DNA of 52,467 bases. Origin: Chloroflexota bacterium. GTDB taxonomy: Bacteria; Chloroflexota; Limnocylindria; Limnocylindrales; CSP1-4. The stretch covers positions 1 through 52,467 of the forward strand of contig CAKKPP010000011.1 of NCBI GenBank assembly GCA_919901745.1, read 5' to 3'. Under the pieces are notes generated by a model. It had not been told where the DNA came from. It did not search any database and worked only from the letters and a program-made list of their open reading frames with translations. Made by a program: the position numbers and the translations under genes. Each line of letters opens with the position of its first letter. The stretch's first letter is position 1. This document shows, piece after piece, positions 41,787-50,059 of this stretch.

Positions 41787-43390
41787 TCGTCCCACGCCAG
41801 CCCCCCCATGCGCAGGATCCCAAGACCGTTCTGGCCCGCGCCCAGCAGGCCCTCACGCGCCAATGCCCATCCAGTCCCGTAGGAGAGTGGAATCAGCGGC
41901 GCATCGCGCTGAACGACGCCTTCTGCCCGATCGAAGGCGGCGCCGACCGCCGCCGGGTCCGAGGCTTGAAGCGCCATGTCGAGCGCATCGTCGAATTCGT
42001 CCGAGGTCCAGCGCCCGTAGTTGTTCGTGGCTCCCGAACGAAGCAGGATTCCCAGGAAGTCGTTGCGACCCGGATAGTCGGCGACCCATGACAGCGACCA
42101 GAGCATCGGCGGTTCCGAATCGAGCCTCTCGAAGTACGCCCCGAAGTCCATCGACTCGAAGACGACGTGAATCCCGAGTTCGCGCTCGATCTCGACCAGG
42201 ATCGCTTCCGCGTAGGCCGACCCGCCGGTCAGGTACGTCACGACCGGGAAGCCGCGACCGCCGGGATAGCCGGCGGCCGCCAGATCGGCACGGGCCGCCA
42301 CGGGATCGTGCGCCGGCAGGAAGTCGCGGTCCGACCGACCCGGAACCCCGATCGGGACCATGCTCGTTGCCGGGGTATTGGTGACCGGAGTCGCCAGCTC
42401 GACGATCCGCCGCCAGTCGACCGCCGAAGCAACAGCCCGACGCACGCGAACGTCGTCGAATGGCGGTCGGCTGGTGTCAAAGCCAAGGAACTCCAGCGAC
42501 AGCGATGGCACCTCCCGGAGCCGTGGGCCAAGCGTCTCGCTGTAGCGGATCCAGGAGGCATCGAAATTGCTGATCGGCGCGTAGTCGATCTCACCTTCCT
42601 CGAAGGCGCTGACCGAGCTGCGCCCGCCGAGGTCGGACACGACCCGCACGGTCGCGATCGCCGGTCGCCCGGCCCAGTACCGATCGTTGGCAGTGAGGAT
42701 GAGCGCGTCCGGCTCGACGCCGCTCAGGATGTAGGCCCCGCTGGCGACGAAGCCGGCCGGCGACAGCGGATCGCCTCCGTCCCCGAATGACCCAGGGACG
42801 ACCGCGAAGGTCGCCGCGCTGACGATCGAGACGAAGTCGGCCGCCGGACGCACGAGGTCGACGATCACGGCGTCACCATCGGCCCGCAGGCCCACCGCTC
42901 CCGGATCGCGCACGTCGCCGCCGGCAAAGGCCTCGGCGCCGACGACATCGGCCATCAGCGACGCCAGCGGCGAGGGCGCTGCCGGATCGATGAGGCGCAG
43001 CCAGCTGCGAACCACGTCACGACCCTCAAGGCGCGTGCCGTCCGAGAATGTCAGGCCGGGGCGAAGATGGAACACCACCTGGCGACCATCGTCATTGATG
43101 TCCCATGAGCGCGCGAGGGCCGGCCGCAGGACGAGCCCGGCGTCGTACGCAGTCAGGGTCTCGAACAGCTGGGCGATGATCGCGGAGCTGCCCAGGTCAC
43201 CGTGGGCGGCGGGATCGATCGACGTCGGCAGACCGGCGAGAACCCGAACGTCGTCACGTTCCGCGGCCCGTGAATCCGCCGCGGGCCCCGCAGGGCCAAC
43301 GGAGAACAGCACCGCCGCGAGCATTGCAGCCAGGATCGCCGCAAGGCGGCTGGGGCGACGCCGGCCGAGAAACCCCCGTTCCGAGATCAA
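41783..43390 (-). CDS. ABC transporter substrate-binding protein, family 5 (peptide/nickel type)
   Basis: A 535-residue secreted binding protein. N-terminal signal (RRRPSRLAAILAAMLAAVLFSVG) is followed by the SBP_bac_5 core: LPTSIDPAAHGDLGSSAIIAQLFETLT, ARSWDINDDGRQVVFHLRPGLTFSDG, LEFLGFDTSRPPFDDVRVRRAVA and LSWVADYPGRNDFLGILL. No lipobox Cys is visible, so it may be released or held by an uncleaved signal. No permease or ATPase genes are adjacent, so it is an orphan or works with distant components. The TTG at 43390 is the only possible start after an in-frame stop, and it overlaps the stop of a tiny upstream ORF as TTGA. Confidence 0.88.
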   Translation of the reverse strand: MISERGFLGRRRPSRLAAILAAMLAAVLFSVGPAGPAADSRAAERDDVRVLAGLPTSIDPAAHGDLGSSAIIAQLFETLTAYDAGLVLRPALARSWDINDDGRQVVFHLRPGLTFSDGTRLEGRDVVRSWLRLIDPAAPSPLASLMADVVGAEAFAGGDVRDPGAVGLRADGDAVIVDLVRPAADFVSIVSAATFAVVPGSFGDGGDPLSPAGFVASGAYILSGVEPDALILTANDRYWAGRPAIATVRVVSDLGGRSSVSAFEEGEIDYAPISNFDASWIRYSETLGPRLREVPSLSLEFLGFDTSRPPFDDVRVRRAVASAVDWRRIVELATPVTNTPATSMVPIGVPGRSDRDFLPAHDPVAARADLAAAGYPGGRGFPVVTYLTGGSAYAEAILVEIERELGIHVVFESMDFGAYFERLDSEPPMLWSLSWVADYPGRNDFLGILLRSGATNNYGRWTSDEFDDALDMALQASDPAAVGAAFDRAEGVVQRDAPLIPLSYGTGWALAREGLLGAGQNGLGILRMGGLAWDE

Positions 43391-43458
43391 CGCGCGTGGG
43401 ATCCGCGCCCGTCAACCGGACCGGCCAGACCTGCCCATGACGGTGACCCCGAGTTCAT
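43387..43458 (-). CDS. Putative leaderless 23-codon ORF coupled to the substrate-binding protein gene
   Basis: An ATG at 43458 opens a 23-residue frame (MNSGSPSWAG...GSHAR) whose TGA shares three bases with the TTG of the next gene (TTGA, 43390-43387). The ATG lies 6 nt after a TATACT -10, so it should be the first codon of the mRNA. The peptide itself looks non-conserved in character; its role may be to bring ribosomes to the weak TTG start. Prediction only. Confidence 0.4.
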   Translation of the reverse strand: MNSGSPSWAGLAGPVDGRGSHAR

Positions 43459-43464
43459 GGGCGG

Positions 43465-43470
43465 AGTATA
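43465..43470 (-). promoter_or_regulatory. -10 box (TATACT) of the 43-kb minus-strand operon
   Basis: TATACT on the minus strand followed by CCGCCC and ATG, the same spacing as at yebC. Transcription from here would cover the substrate-binding protein, the peptidase, the DUF881 pair, DUF951, the exporter, the glycosyltransferase, asparaginase and amidohydrolase, whose junctions are overlaps or gaps under 25 nt. Confidence 0.5.
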
Positions 43471-43541
43471 GGGGCGGCCCTTGATGACCTCCGAGCGTTC
43501 GACGAAGGTCCCGGCATGGCCCGATCTCCGGGCATGAGAAT

Positions 43542-43594
43542 GAGGCCTCGCCGCTCCACACCGCCGGGGGAACGATGATCAACCGCGAGGCCTC
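43542..43594. repeat. 10-bp inverted repeat built on the palindrome GAGGCCTC
   Basis: GAGGCCTCGC (43542-43551) and GCGAGGCCTC (43585-43594) are perfect inverted copies 33 nt apart; each also contains the 8-bp palindrome GAGGCCTC. The pair lies between the end of the glycosyltransferase fusion gene and the promoter of the next operon. It could be a terminator stem or a two-site operator. Confidence 0.5.
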
Positions 43595-43625
43595 TTTGGG
43601 AAGGAACGACGGCGAGCCGAACGCG

Positions 43626-44588
43626 TTAGGGCCGGCTGTGGGTGACTTCATCCAGGTGGGCAGCCCAGGCATCGCGAACCCGATAGAAATCGCGCCGGGT
43701 AGCGCGGACCTGGTCGGCCGGCAGGCTCTCGGGGCCAATGGACGCGTCGTCGAGACGCTCCGCCGGCAAGGACGTGACGACGGCTCCACGCCGGCTCGCT
43801 CGATCGACCCCGAGCCGAAGGGACAGGCTCCACGAGGTACCCAGATAGCGGTGGGTGGCGATTCGCTCGTCGAGCAGGCCGCGCGCGATCGCGTCCTCGC
43901 GGCGGAACGCGAGACAGGCGAGATCCACGACGTCAACATCGGCCTCAGCCGGCTCGAAGCGACGCAGGTCCGCGGTCCGGCTCCCCCACCCGCCGGTGAC
44001 CGCGACGTCTGGATCCGCCAGGGCCGCGACGAGCGGGCCGACGATGTCGCCGTGCACGACGAGCGGCGCCGCGCAGAGCACGACGATCCGACCGGAGGCG
44101 CGACGGATCCCCGCGTTCAGCGTGGCGGCGAGGCCGAGCCCCGCCGTGGTGTGGACGACCTCCGCGATCGCTCCGGCGAAGTCGCCCTCCGCCGGATCCA
44201 CGACGATGTCCGGCGGTGATTCCGGCGCACGCGCAACCACGACGACGCCCGTGGCCGCTGGCGAATGGGCCGCCACACGCTCGACGAACGCGCGCGTTTC
44301 CTCGGCCTGTCCGGCGACGACCACGATGGTGGCGACGCCTGTCGGCGGCGCGTCCAGAAGCGAGGGAACGCTCGAACTGGAGCCGTGCAACACGATCCCC
44401 TCGTGCACGACGTCGCTCGCAACCGCCAGTTCCAGGCGGAAGTCTGGGCCGCTGTCAACCACGCGCCAGCCGGCGGCCGCGATCTCGGCCTTGAGTCGAT
44501 CTGCCGCCACCCAGTCCTGGGCCTGCCTGGCCCGTGATCGGGCATGAGCCGCGTCGAGGACGGTCTGCGGAATCCTCGTTCGCGTCAC
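43626..44588 (-). CDS. Fusion of a CysS C-terminal-like segment and a GT2-like glycosyltransferase domain
   Basis: The 320-residue product begins with about 50 residues (IPQTVLDAAHARSRARQAQD, WVAADRLKAEIAAAGWRVVD) that match the C-terminal helix pair of cysteinyl-tRNA synthetase (ARxxKDWxxADxLRxxL...GWxVxD). The rest (about 70-320) reads as a GT-A nucleotide-sugar transferase: ATIVVVAGQAEETRAFVERV, LAATLNAGIRRASGRIVVLC, VAVTGGWGSRTADLRRFEP. A classical DxD is not obvious, so activity is uncertain. GTG 44588 is chosen because earlier codons overlap the DinB gene; the ribosome site is weak. Confidence 0.65.
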   Translation of the reverse strand: MTRTRIPQTVLDAAHARSRARQAQDWVAADRLKAEIAAAGWRVVDSGPDFRLELAVASDVVHEGIVLHGSSSSVPSLLDAPPTGVATIVVVAGQAEETRAFVERVAAHSPAATGVVVVARAPESPPDIVVDPAEGDFAGAIAEVVHTTAGLGLAATLNAGIRRASGRIVVLCAAPLVVHGDIVGPLVAALADPDVAVTGGWGSRTADLRRFEPAEADVDVVDLACLAFRREDAIARGLLDERIATHRYLGTSWSLSLRLGVDRASRRGAVVTSLPAERLDDASIGPESLPADQVRATRRDFYRVRDAWAAHLDEVTHSRP

Positions 44589-44604
44589 GCGACGATGACC
44601 CGAA

Positions 44605-45117
44605 TCATGACGTTGGTTCGGCCCGCCACGGTGCCTCGTCCTGGATGTCGCCGACGAACTCGGGCAGTTCGCCACCTTCGACCATCTGGCGGACCGCGGA
44701 CGACTCGCCGCAGTGGACGAAGTAGTGGTAGGTCATGCGCAGAAGCATGGTTCCGAAGTCCTGCGCCGAGGGGGTATTGAGGACCGGTCGATCCGAGAGT
44801 CGTTGCGTGGTCAGGCCATCCAGCCACGTGTCTGCGGCGGCCGTGACCTGCCGCCAGGCGGCCCACATCTCCTCGAGGGGCGGCGTGGACGCCGGCGCGC
44901 CACTCGCGACCTGGTCGTTGAGCCCGGGGACCGGAGTCATCCCCTGGGCCCTTGTCAGCCAGTAGAGCTGCTCGTGCCAGGCCATGTGGCCGATCATCCA
45001 GCCGATCGAGTTCATCGGGCCCAGCCGGCGCCCCGCGACCTCCTCGGTGAGACCGTCGAGGCCTCGGACAAATTCGCTTCGGGCAAATCGAAGCTGTTCG
45101 ACCCTGGGGTGTGTCAT
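44605..45117 (-). CDS. DinB superfamily protein
   Basis: A 170-residue four-helix-bundle protein with the DinB-like metal His residues: HMAWHEQLYWLT near residue 45 and TYHYFVHCGE near 140. Members include thiol-dependent transferases and many uncharacterised proteins. The ATG at 45117 gives the usual N-terminus (VEQLRFARSEFVRGLDGL). Divergent from the following methyltransferase gene with 94 bp between. Confidence 0.82.
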   Translation of the reverse strand: MTHPRVEQLRFARSEFVRGLDGLTEEVAGRRLGPMNSIGWMIGHMAWHEQLYWLTRAQGMTPVPGLNDQVASGAPASTPPLEEMWAAWRQVTAAADTWLDGLTTQRLSDRPVLNTPSAQDFGTMLLRMTYHYFVHCGESSAVRQMVEGGELPEFVGDIQDEAPWRAEPTS

Positions 45118-45198
45118 CCATGGACTCCTGCTCGCGACCCGGTTGAACCGGGCGGCACCGAACGCATGGTAGGCCCGAACGGCCTGGCGCGATGGTGG

Positions 45199-45204
45199 TA
45201 CGGT
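45199..45204 (+). promoter_or_regulatory. -10 box of the methyltransferase gene (leaderless spacing)
   Basis: TACGGT lies 7 nt before ATG 45212, matching the spacing of the other leaderless candidates and favouring that ATG over the in-frame GTG at 45206. Confidence 0.4.
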
Positions 45205-45211
45205 CGTGGCG

Positions 45212-45895
45212 ATGTCAGATCGACCATGCACCTGTTGTTACGACACCGAGTTCGACGACAAGAAGGCGCGCGACCGTGTTCGTGACTACCGCCGGAACGG
45301 GCCGCCACCGGCGACGCGGATTCTGGCCGACGAACTGGGTCGGGACGGCGTCGCGGACCGTACCGTGCTCGACATCGGCGCGGGCGTCGGCGCCCTCCAC
45401 CATCTCCTGCTGGAGCGGGGCGCCGCGAGCGTTCTCGACGTCGATGCGTCGCGACCCTACATCGAGGTCGCTCGCGGTGAGGCGGAGCGGCGTGGGTTCG
45501 GCGATCGCGTGCGGTTCGAGCACGGCGACGCCGTGGTGCTCGCCGATCAGATCGAGCCGGCCGACCTCGTCGCCCTGGATCGTTCGGCCTGTTGCTATCA
45601 CGACATCTCCGCGCTGGTCGGCCTGGCGGGAAGGAGAGCTCGCCTGACGCTCGGTCTGGTCCTGCCCCGCGACATCGCCCTCATTCGGTTCGGGATCCGC
45701 GTCCTCAACGTTGGCCAGCGGCTCCGTCGTTCCGAATTCCGGGTCTACGCCCACGCACACAGCGCGGTCGATGGCGCGGCCCGCAGCGCCGGGCTCGTCC
45801 CGCTGGCCCGGCGGAACAGCGGCATCTGGACGATCCTCGTGTACGCCCGCCCCGAGGGACCCTCGACGTCATCCTCGACCTCGATCTCAACCTGA
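45212..45895 (+). CDS. Class I SAM-dependent methyltransferase
   Basis: A 227-residue methyltransferase with a Cys-rich start (DRPCTCCYDTEFDDKKARDR), a YRRNGPPPATRIL linker, motif I VLDIGAGVGALHHLLLERGA, SVLDVDASRPYIEVARGEAERRG and LVALDRSACCYHDISALV. The overall plan recalls Mg-protoporphyrin O-methyltransferase-like and UbiE-like proteins, but the substrate is not deducible. It ends 13 nt before a cupin gene with a strong ribosome site, so the two are probably co-transcribed. Confidence 0.82.
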   Translation: MSDRPCTCCYDTEFDDKKARDRVRDYRRNGPPPATRILADELGRDGVADRTVLDIGAGVGALHHLLLERGAASVLDVDASRPYIEVARGEAERRGFGDRVRFEHGDAVVLADQIEPADLVALDRSACCYHDISALVGLAGRRARLTLGLVLPRDIALIRFGIRVLNVGQRLRRSEFRVYAHAHSAVDGAARSAGLVPLARRNSGIWTILVYARPEGPSTSSSTSIST

Positions 45896-45908
45896 AGGAG
45901 GCTCCGCC

Positions 45909-46298
45909 ATGACTGAAACGATCGACCGATCCGTGCTCGATGTCCATGGAATCGCGGCCTCGCCCGACGATCTCCGCGGCGACCTTGAACCCTACGGCCC
46001 ACGGATTGGCGCCGATCGCGGGACCCCCCAGACCTCGGGCCGCATCCTGCACGCGTCCGCCGACGGGTCGATCGAGGTCGGCATCTGGGAATGCACTCCG
46101 GGAGGCTGGTCGATCGAAGACCGTCCCAACACGGAGACGGTGATGATCCTGAGGGGGCGGGCCACGATCACGGATGCCGACGGCACTCGCCATGAGCTCG
46201 TGGCTGGTATGTCCCTGACGCTGCCCGTTGGATGGACAGGCCGCTGGGAGATCCACGAGACGCTGCGCAAGGTCTACGTGACGATCACCGGCCGCTGA
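45909..46298 (+). CDS. Small cupin protein (EutQ/DUF861-like)
   Basis: A 129-residue single-domain cupin: GRILHASADGSIEVGIWECTPG, WSIEDRPNTETVMILRGRATIT, LVAGMSLTLPVGWTGRWEIHETLRKVYVTI. The pattern (W.C.PG.W, E...IL.G, LP.GW.G.WE..E..RK.Y) fits the DUF861 group that includes EutQ-like and ureidoglycine-type cupins. AAGGAGG lies 6 nt before the ATG. Converges on the helicase gene with a 21-nt gap. Confidence 0.85.
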   Translation: MTETIDRSVLDVHGIAASPDDLRGDLEPYGPRIGADRGTPQTSGRILHASADGSIEVGIWECTPGGWSIEDRPNTETVMILRGRATITDADGTRHELVAGMSLTLPVGWTGRWEIHETLRKVYVTITGR

Positions 46299-46319
46299 GT
46301 CGCCGATCGCCGCGTCGCC

Positions 46320-47864
46320 CTATCGGGGACGCTCGACCCTGGCGTCCGGGCGTCGGGCGAATCGTTCGCCGGGGAGCGGCGTGAACGGACCTGGTCGCGA
46401 TGCGGGAGCGCTGTTCGGACGCCCCGGCCGAGCGGTCCGCTGCGCGCCGTGCTGGACGTGCACTGCCCCGTGGGCCCCCGGCTGCGGTTGAGGCCTCGGT
46501 CCGGGTCGGTTGGGTGGCGTGGCGGGCCCTCGATGGGTTGGCGACCCGACTGGGCGATACGCCACTCCCGGTGCGGGGCGAGCGGCGGTCGATGGGGCCG
46601 ATCGGCGACGCGGCCCAGCGCCCTGGCGCTGCTGACCCGACCGCTGCTGGTGGCCGGCCGTCCGAAGCAGGATGGGCTCAGGACGGGTCCTGGGATCGGG
46701 CTCGAACCCGGCCACGGTTTCCGCATCGATTCGCCGGCCGAGCAATCCCTCGATCTCGCCGAGCAACCTGAGCTCGTCGACGCAGACGAGCGAGATCGCA
46801 TCGCCCTCCGACCCGGCGCGTCCGGTACGACCGATCCGGTGGACGTAATCCTCGGGCACCATCGGGAGCTCGTAGTTCACGACGTGGGGCAGGGAGTCGA
46901 TGTCGATGCCGCGCGCGGCAACTTCCGTCGCGACGAGGAGCGCCACGCGGCCGGCCTTGAAGTCGTTGAGCGCGCGGACACGCTGGGACTGGCTTCGGTT
47001 GCCGTGGATCGCGGCGGCGCGGATTCCGTCCATCTCGAGCTGCTGGGCCAGCCGGTTCGCACCGTGCTTGGTGCGAGTGAACACGAGCGCCTGGTCGATC
47101 CGGCCGCCGTTCACGAGGTGCGACAGGAGGTGGCGCTTCTTCTCGCGGTCGACGCGGATGACGACCTGGCGGACGAGCTCCGTCGGCGTATTCCGCGGCG
47201 AGACGTCGACCTGGGCCGGATCGCGCAGGAGACCGGTTGCCAGTTGGCGAATATCGTTCGAGAAGGTCGCCGAGAAGAGCAGCGTCTGTCGGGCGGTCGG
47301 AACCAGCGCGACGACGCGGCGGATGTCGCGGATGAAACCCATGTCGAGCATTCGATCCGCCTCGTCGAGGACGAGGACCTCGAGTCGCGACAGGTCGAGG
47401 GTCCGCTGCTCGATGTGGTCGATGAGGCGTCCCGGCGTGGCCACGACGATGTCGACGCCACGCCGCAGCGCCCGGTACTGCGGCTCGTAGCCGACGCCAC
47501 CGTAGATCGCGACGGACCGTGCGGGGTGATGCGCGCCATACGTTCGAACGGCCTCCTCGACCTGGAGCGCGAGTTCGCGCGTCGGAACGAGGACGAGGAC
47601 ACGGACCGGCGAGACCGTACGGCCGCGACCGGCAGGGCCGGGAGCCATCGGCGACGACGCCACGGCTCGCTCGCGCAAGCCCTGCAGGATCGGCAGGACG
47701 AAGGCAGCGGTCTTGCCGGTGCCCGTCTGGGCGCCCGCGAGCACGTCGCGGCCGGCGAGCACGAGCGGAATCGCTGCGGCCTGGACCGGCGTGGGGGTGA
47801 CGTAGCCCTGGTCGGCGACGGCACGGAGGAGTTCGGGCGACAGCCCGAGACGATCGAAGGTCAT
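46320..47864 (-). CDS. DEAD-box ATP-dependent RNA helicase (RhlE/CshA type)
   Basis: A 514-residue helicase used in rRNA or mRNA remodelling. All motifs are present: Q motif ([23 protein letters not shown]), motif [13 protein letters not shown], Ia PTRELALQV, Ib [58 protein letters not shown] and [14 protein letters not shown]. The last ~130 residues are a basic, Pro/Gln/Arg-rich disordered tail, likely RNA-binding. The ATG at 47864 gives the standard start; in-frame codons upstream are a leader. The 244-bp gap to the sigma-factor gene holds both divergent promoters but no clear box. Confidence 0.95.
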   Translation of the reverse strand: MTFDRLGLSPELLRAVADQGYVTPTPVQAAAIPLVLAGRDVLAGAQTGTGKTAAFVLPILQGLRERAVASSPMAPGPAGRGRTVSPVRVLVLVPTRELALQVEEAVRTYGAHHPARSVAIYGGVGYEPQYRALRRGVDIVVATPGRLIDHIEQRTLDLSRLEVLVLDEADRMLDMGFIRDIRRVVALVPTARQTLLFSATFSNDIRQLATGLLRDPAQVDVSPRNTPTELVRQVVIRVDREKKRHLLSHLVNGGRIDQALVFTRTKHGANRLAQQLEMDGIRAAAIHGNRSQSQRVRALNDFKAGRVALLVATEVAARGIDIDSLPHVVNYELPMVPEDYVHRIGRTGRAGSEGDAISLVCVDELRLLGEIEGLLGRRIDAETVAGFEPDPRTRPEPILLRTAGHQQRSGQQRQGAGPRRRSAPSTAARPAPGVAYRPVGSPTHRGPATPPNRPGPRPQPQPGAHGAVHVQHGAQRTARPGRPNSAPASRPGPFTPLPGERFARRPDARVERPR

Positions 47865-48108
47865 GGGTAGACAGATGCTCCTGAGGGCCCTCCCGCCTGT
47901 GCGGGGCCCGGTCAGGGCAAGTGTGTTGTTCGGGATCGACGATCGTTGGACCGGGGCGCTGACCGGAGCGCCCATCGAGCACGAGAGGAGCGGAGCCTAC
48001 CCGATAACGGGCGATCCCGCTTGGTCTGACGTCGCGCTCGTTCCGAAATTGCTCCTACCTCGACCCAACCAACCCGGCGCCCCATGGCGTAGATAGAGTG
48101 TGCTGACG

Positions 48109-48607
48109 ATGGAGCAGGACGCCGCCGGCCTGATTGCGAGCGCACCACCCGACGCCTTCGGCGCATGGGTTCGACCCCACCTGGGGGTCATCACGCGGCT
48201 CGCCGCGCGGCTCGCACCTCCAGGGGAACGCGACGACGTCATCCAGGAGACGCTGGCGCGTGCCTGGTCAAAGTGGTCGCTCTTCGATCCGGCTCGCGGG
48301 ACACCGTCCAGACTGGCTGCTCGCGATCACCGCGGATCGGGCGCGGCGTGCTCGCCGGCGCCATCGACCCTGGCCGCTCGGGGAACGCGTCGCCCGGGTG
48401 CGTCCGATCGACGACCGCCTTGATCTCGAGTACGCGATCGCGCGGCTGCCGAAGCGTCAGCGGCTGGCCGTCGACTGCTTCTACTTCGCGGGACTGTCGG
48501 TGACGGAAACCGCGGTTGTGATGGGCTGCGCCGAAGGCACGGTGAAGTCCACCCTGTCCGACGCCCGCGAACGCCTGCGAACCTTGGTGGAGGTGCGTGA
48601 TGGATGA
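48109..48607 (+). pseudogene. ECF-type RNA polymerase sigma factor split by a +1 frameshift
   Basis: The first frame (from ATG 48109) encodes sigma region 2: AWVRPHLGVITRLAARLAPP and ERDDVIQETLARAWSKWSLFDPARGT. From about 48302 the continuation is in the next frame: RPDWLLAITADRARRARRRHR, then region 4 with LPKRQRLAVDCFYFAGLS and TAVVMGCAEGTVKSTLSDARERL. Joined, they make a normal sigma factor of about 165 residues, so one base too many lies in 48301-48313. Unshifted reading stops at 48423. This may be a true inactivation, a sequencing error or programmed +1 shifting; region 4 is undamaged, suggesting a recent or artefactual change. Confidence 0.8.
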
Positions 48608-49997
48608 GTTCGATCAGCGCCTGCGCGACGCCGGGCAGGCCTGGCGAGACGGCCAGGCCGAGCAGCCCCCGCTGGAAACCATCATCGCCGGCCTGCACTC
48701 AACGCCAGGGCCGAATCGCCCCGGATTCCGTCAGTTCGTCGTGCTGTCCGCCGCCGCAGGCCTCGTTGCCGTCCTGGGCCTGACGCTGGGACCCATCCTG
48801 CTGCCACCACAGACAGGCCCGGGGGCATCGCCCGAGCCAGTCGCTCTCTATTTCGTCAATGTCGATGGTCCCGACGTGTCGATTCTCATTGCGGATCGGG
48901 TCGTGGCCGACGTGCCGTGCGGTGCATCGACGACGCTGGCAGCTGGCGGGGATCTGCCCCCGCTACCGTGGTCCGTGGTCGTTCGCGCGTCAGACGGTGA
49001 GGTGATCGGTTCGCCCGAGATCGTTGGACCACTGCCGAGGTCGCTCCTGATTCGCGGCCGGCATGTCCTCACCGGCGGGTGGCCGATCAAGATCGGTGGG
49101 GCTCCGTCACCACTCGACCAACCGTGTGGGAGTGGAGCCCCCGCATCGCCGGTGTCGACACCGGCGGCAAGCCCATCCCCACGTCCGACCGACGGCGAGA
49201 CCGTGTCGGCGGAGACCGTTGACGGCCGGTTCAGGCTCGTCCTCGAACTCCCGAAGACCGTCTGGACGACAGAGGAATCGATCTCCGGCGAAGCGCGACT
49301 CGAATACGCCGGCCCAGCGGCGACGCGGCTTCATGGATCCGGGTCGGGACTGATCAGCTTCGGCGCCCGAGAGGGGCTGGGGACGAGGTGGCTCACCCCT
49401 GGATGGGACACAACCTGCGCGGCCTACGAGATCTCCCGCGACCGGCCACAGGTCAGTCCTCTGACCAAGTCCGGCGCCTGGGGTGCCGACGATCCGAACG
49501 CGGACTTCTATCGCGAGTTCTTCGCCGATCCGCTCTACCGGCTGCCGGCCGGAGAGTGGTACATCACCGCGTATGCGTCCTTCAGCGAGGGAGACTGCGG
49601 CGTGCCCGCACACGAACTCGAGATGACGATCCGGATCCGCGTCGTCGCGCCGGTCACGGAAGCGGACGGCGCGATCCGCCTGTGGCCGGCTCCGGCCGAC
49701 CTCGGCTGCGACGCGATCCCGGCTCCCTATCGCTCGTTCACGATCCGGATCGACCCAACGGCGGTGGACCAGGTCTGGGCGATCACCGACGGTGGCGTCC
49801 GGCTGTGGACCTCCTGGGCCCCCGGGTTCCGGGGAGGGAGCGCCGGGGATCCGGTGATCAGGGATCCGGCCGGTGAGGTCGTCGCCCGCGACGGCGAGCT
49901 CGTCGCCCTCCCCGACGGAGACTGGCCGCGGCTGCACGGCTACTTCGTGTGTCCGAGCCCCGACGCCATCTACGTCCTGCGGGCGACTCCGGGTTAA
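48600..49997 (+). CDS. Single-pass membrane protein, putative anti-sigma partner with large external domain
   Basis: The 465-residue product overlaps the sigma-factor end. A short cytoplasmic part (1-45, FDQRLRDAGQAWRDGQAEQP) is followed by a membrane segment (about 46-68, FRQFVVLSAAAGLVAVLGLTL) and a large extracytoplasmic region: a first domain (about 80-175), a Ser/Pro/Thr-rich linker, and a beta-rich second domain (about 205-345, FRLVLELPKTVWTTEESISG) and C-terminal part to 465. No zinc-binding anti-sigma motif is visible; the assignment rests on gene order and topology. AAGGAGG directly after the stop has no start codon behind it. Confidence 0.6.
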   Translation: MDEFDQRLRDAGQAWRDGQAEQPPLETIIAGLHSTPGPNRPGFRQFVVLSAAAGLVAVLGLTLGPILLPPQTGPGASPEPVALYFVNVDGPDVSILIADRVVADVPCGASTTLAAGGDLPPLPWSVVVRASDGEVIGSPEIVGPLPRSLLIRGRHVLTGGWPIKIGGAPSPLDQPCGSGAPASPVSTPAASPSPRPTDGETVSAETVDGRFRLVLELPKTVWTTEESISGEARLEYAGPAATRLHGSGSGLISFGAREGLGTRWLTPGWDTTCAAYEISRDRPQVSPLTKSGAWGADDPNADFYREFFADPLYRLPAGEWYITAYASFSEGDCGVPAHELEMTIRIRVVAPVTEADGAIRLWPAPADLGCDAIPAPYRSFTIRIDPTAVDQVWAITDGGVRLWTSWAPGFRGGSAGDPVIRDPAGEVVARDGELVALPDGDWPRLHGYFVCPSPDAIYVLRATPG

Positions 49998-50025
49998 GGA
50001 GGATCCGTAGCCCCCGGAGCCGGAT

Positions 50026-50053
50026 TTGACACTCCATCAGAGTCTGATACAGT
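50026..50053 (+). promoter_or_regulatory. Promoter-operator of the padR gene
   Basis: TTGACA (50026-50031) and TACAGT (50048-50053) are spaced by 16 bp, and the ATG follows 6 nt later, so the transcript would be leaderless. The spacer contains ATCAGA-G-TCTGAT (50036-50048), a perfect 6+6 inverted repeat that overlaps the -10 box, an ideal place for autorepression by the encoded PadR dimer. Confidence 0.7.
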
Positions 50054-50059
50054 CGCCCC

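Noticed and set aside
39637..43390. Large opposite-strand open frames across the minus-strand operon
   Set aside because: They lack domains or ribosome sites and mirror codon bias of the real genes in GC-rich DNA.
49997..50020. AAGGAGG directly after the anti-sigma-like gene as a ribosome site
   Set aside because: No start codon follows at usable distance; padR starts 57 nt later and seems leaderless.
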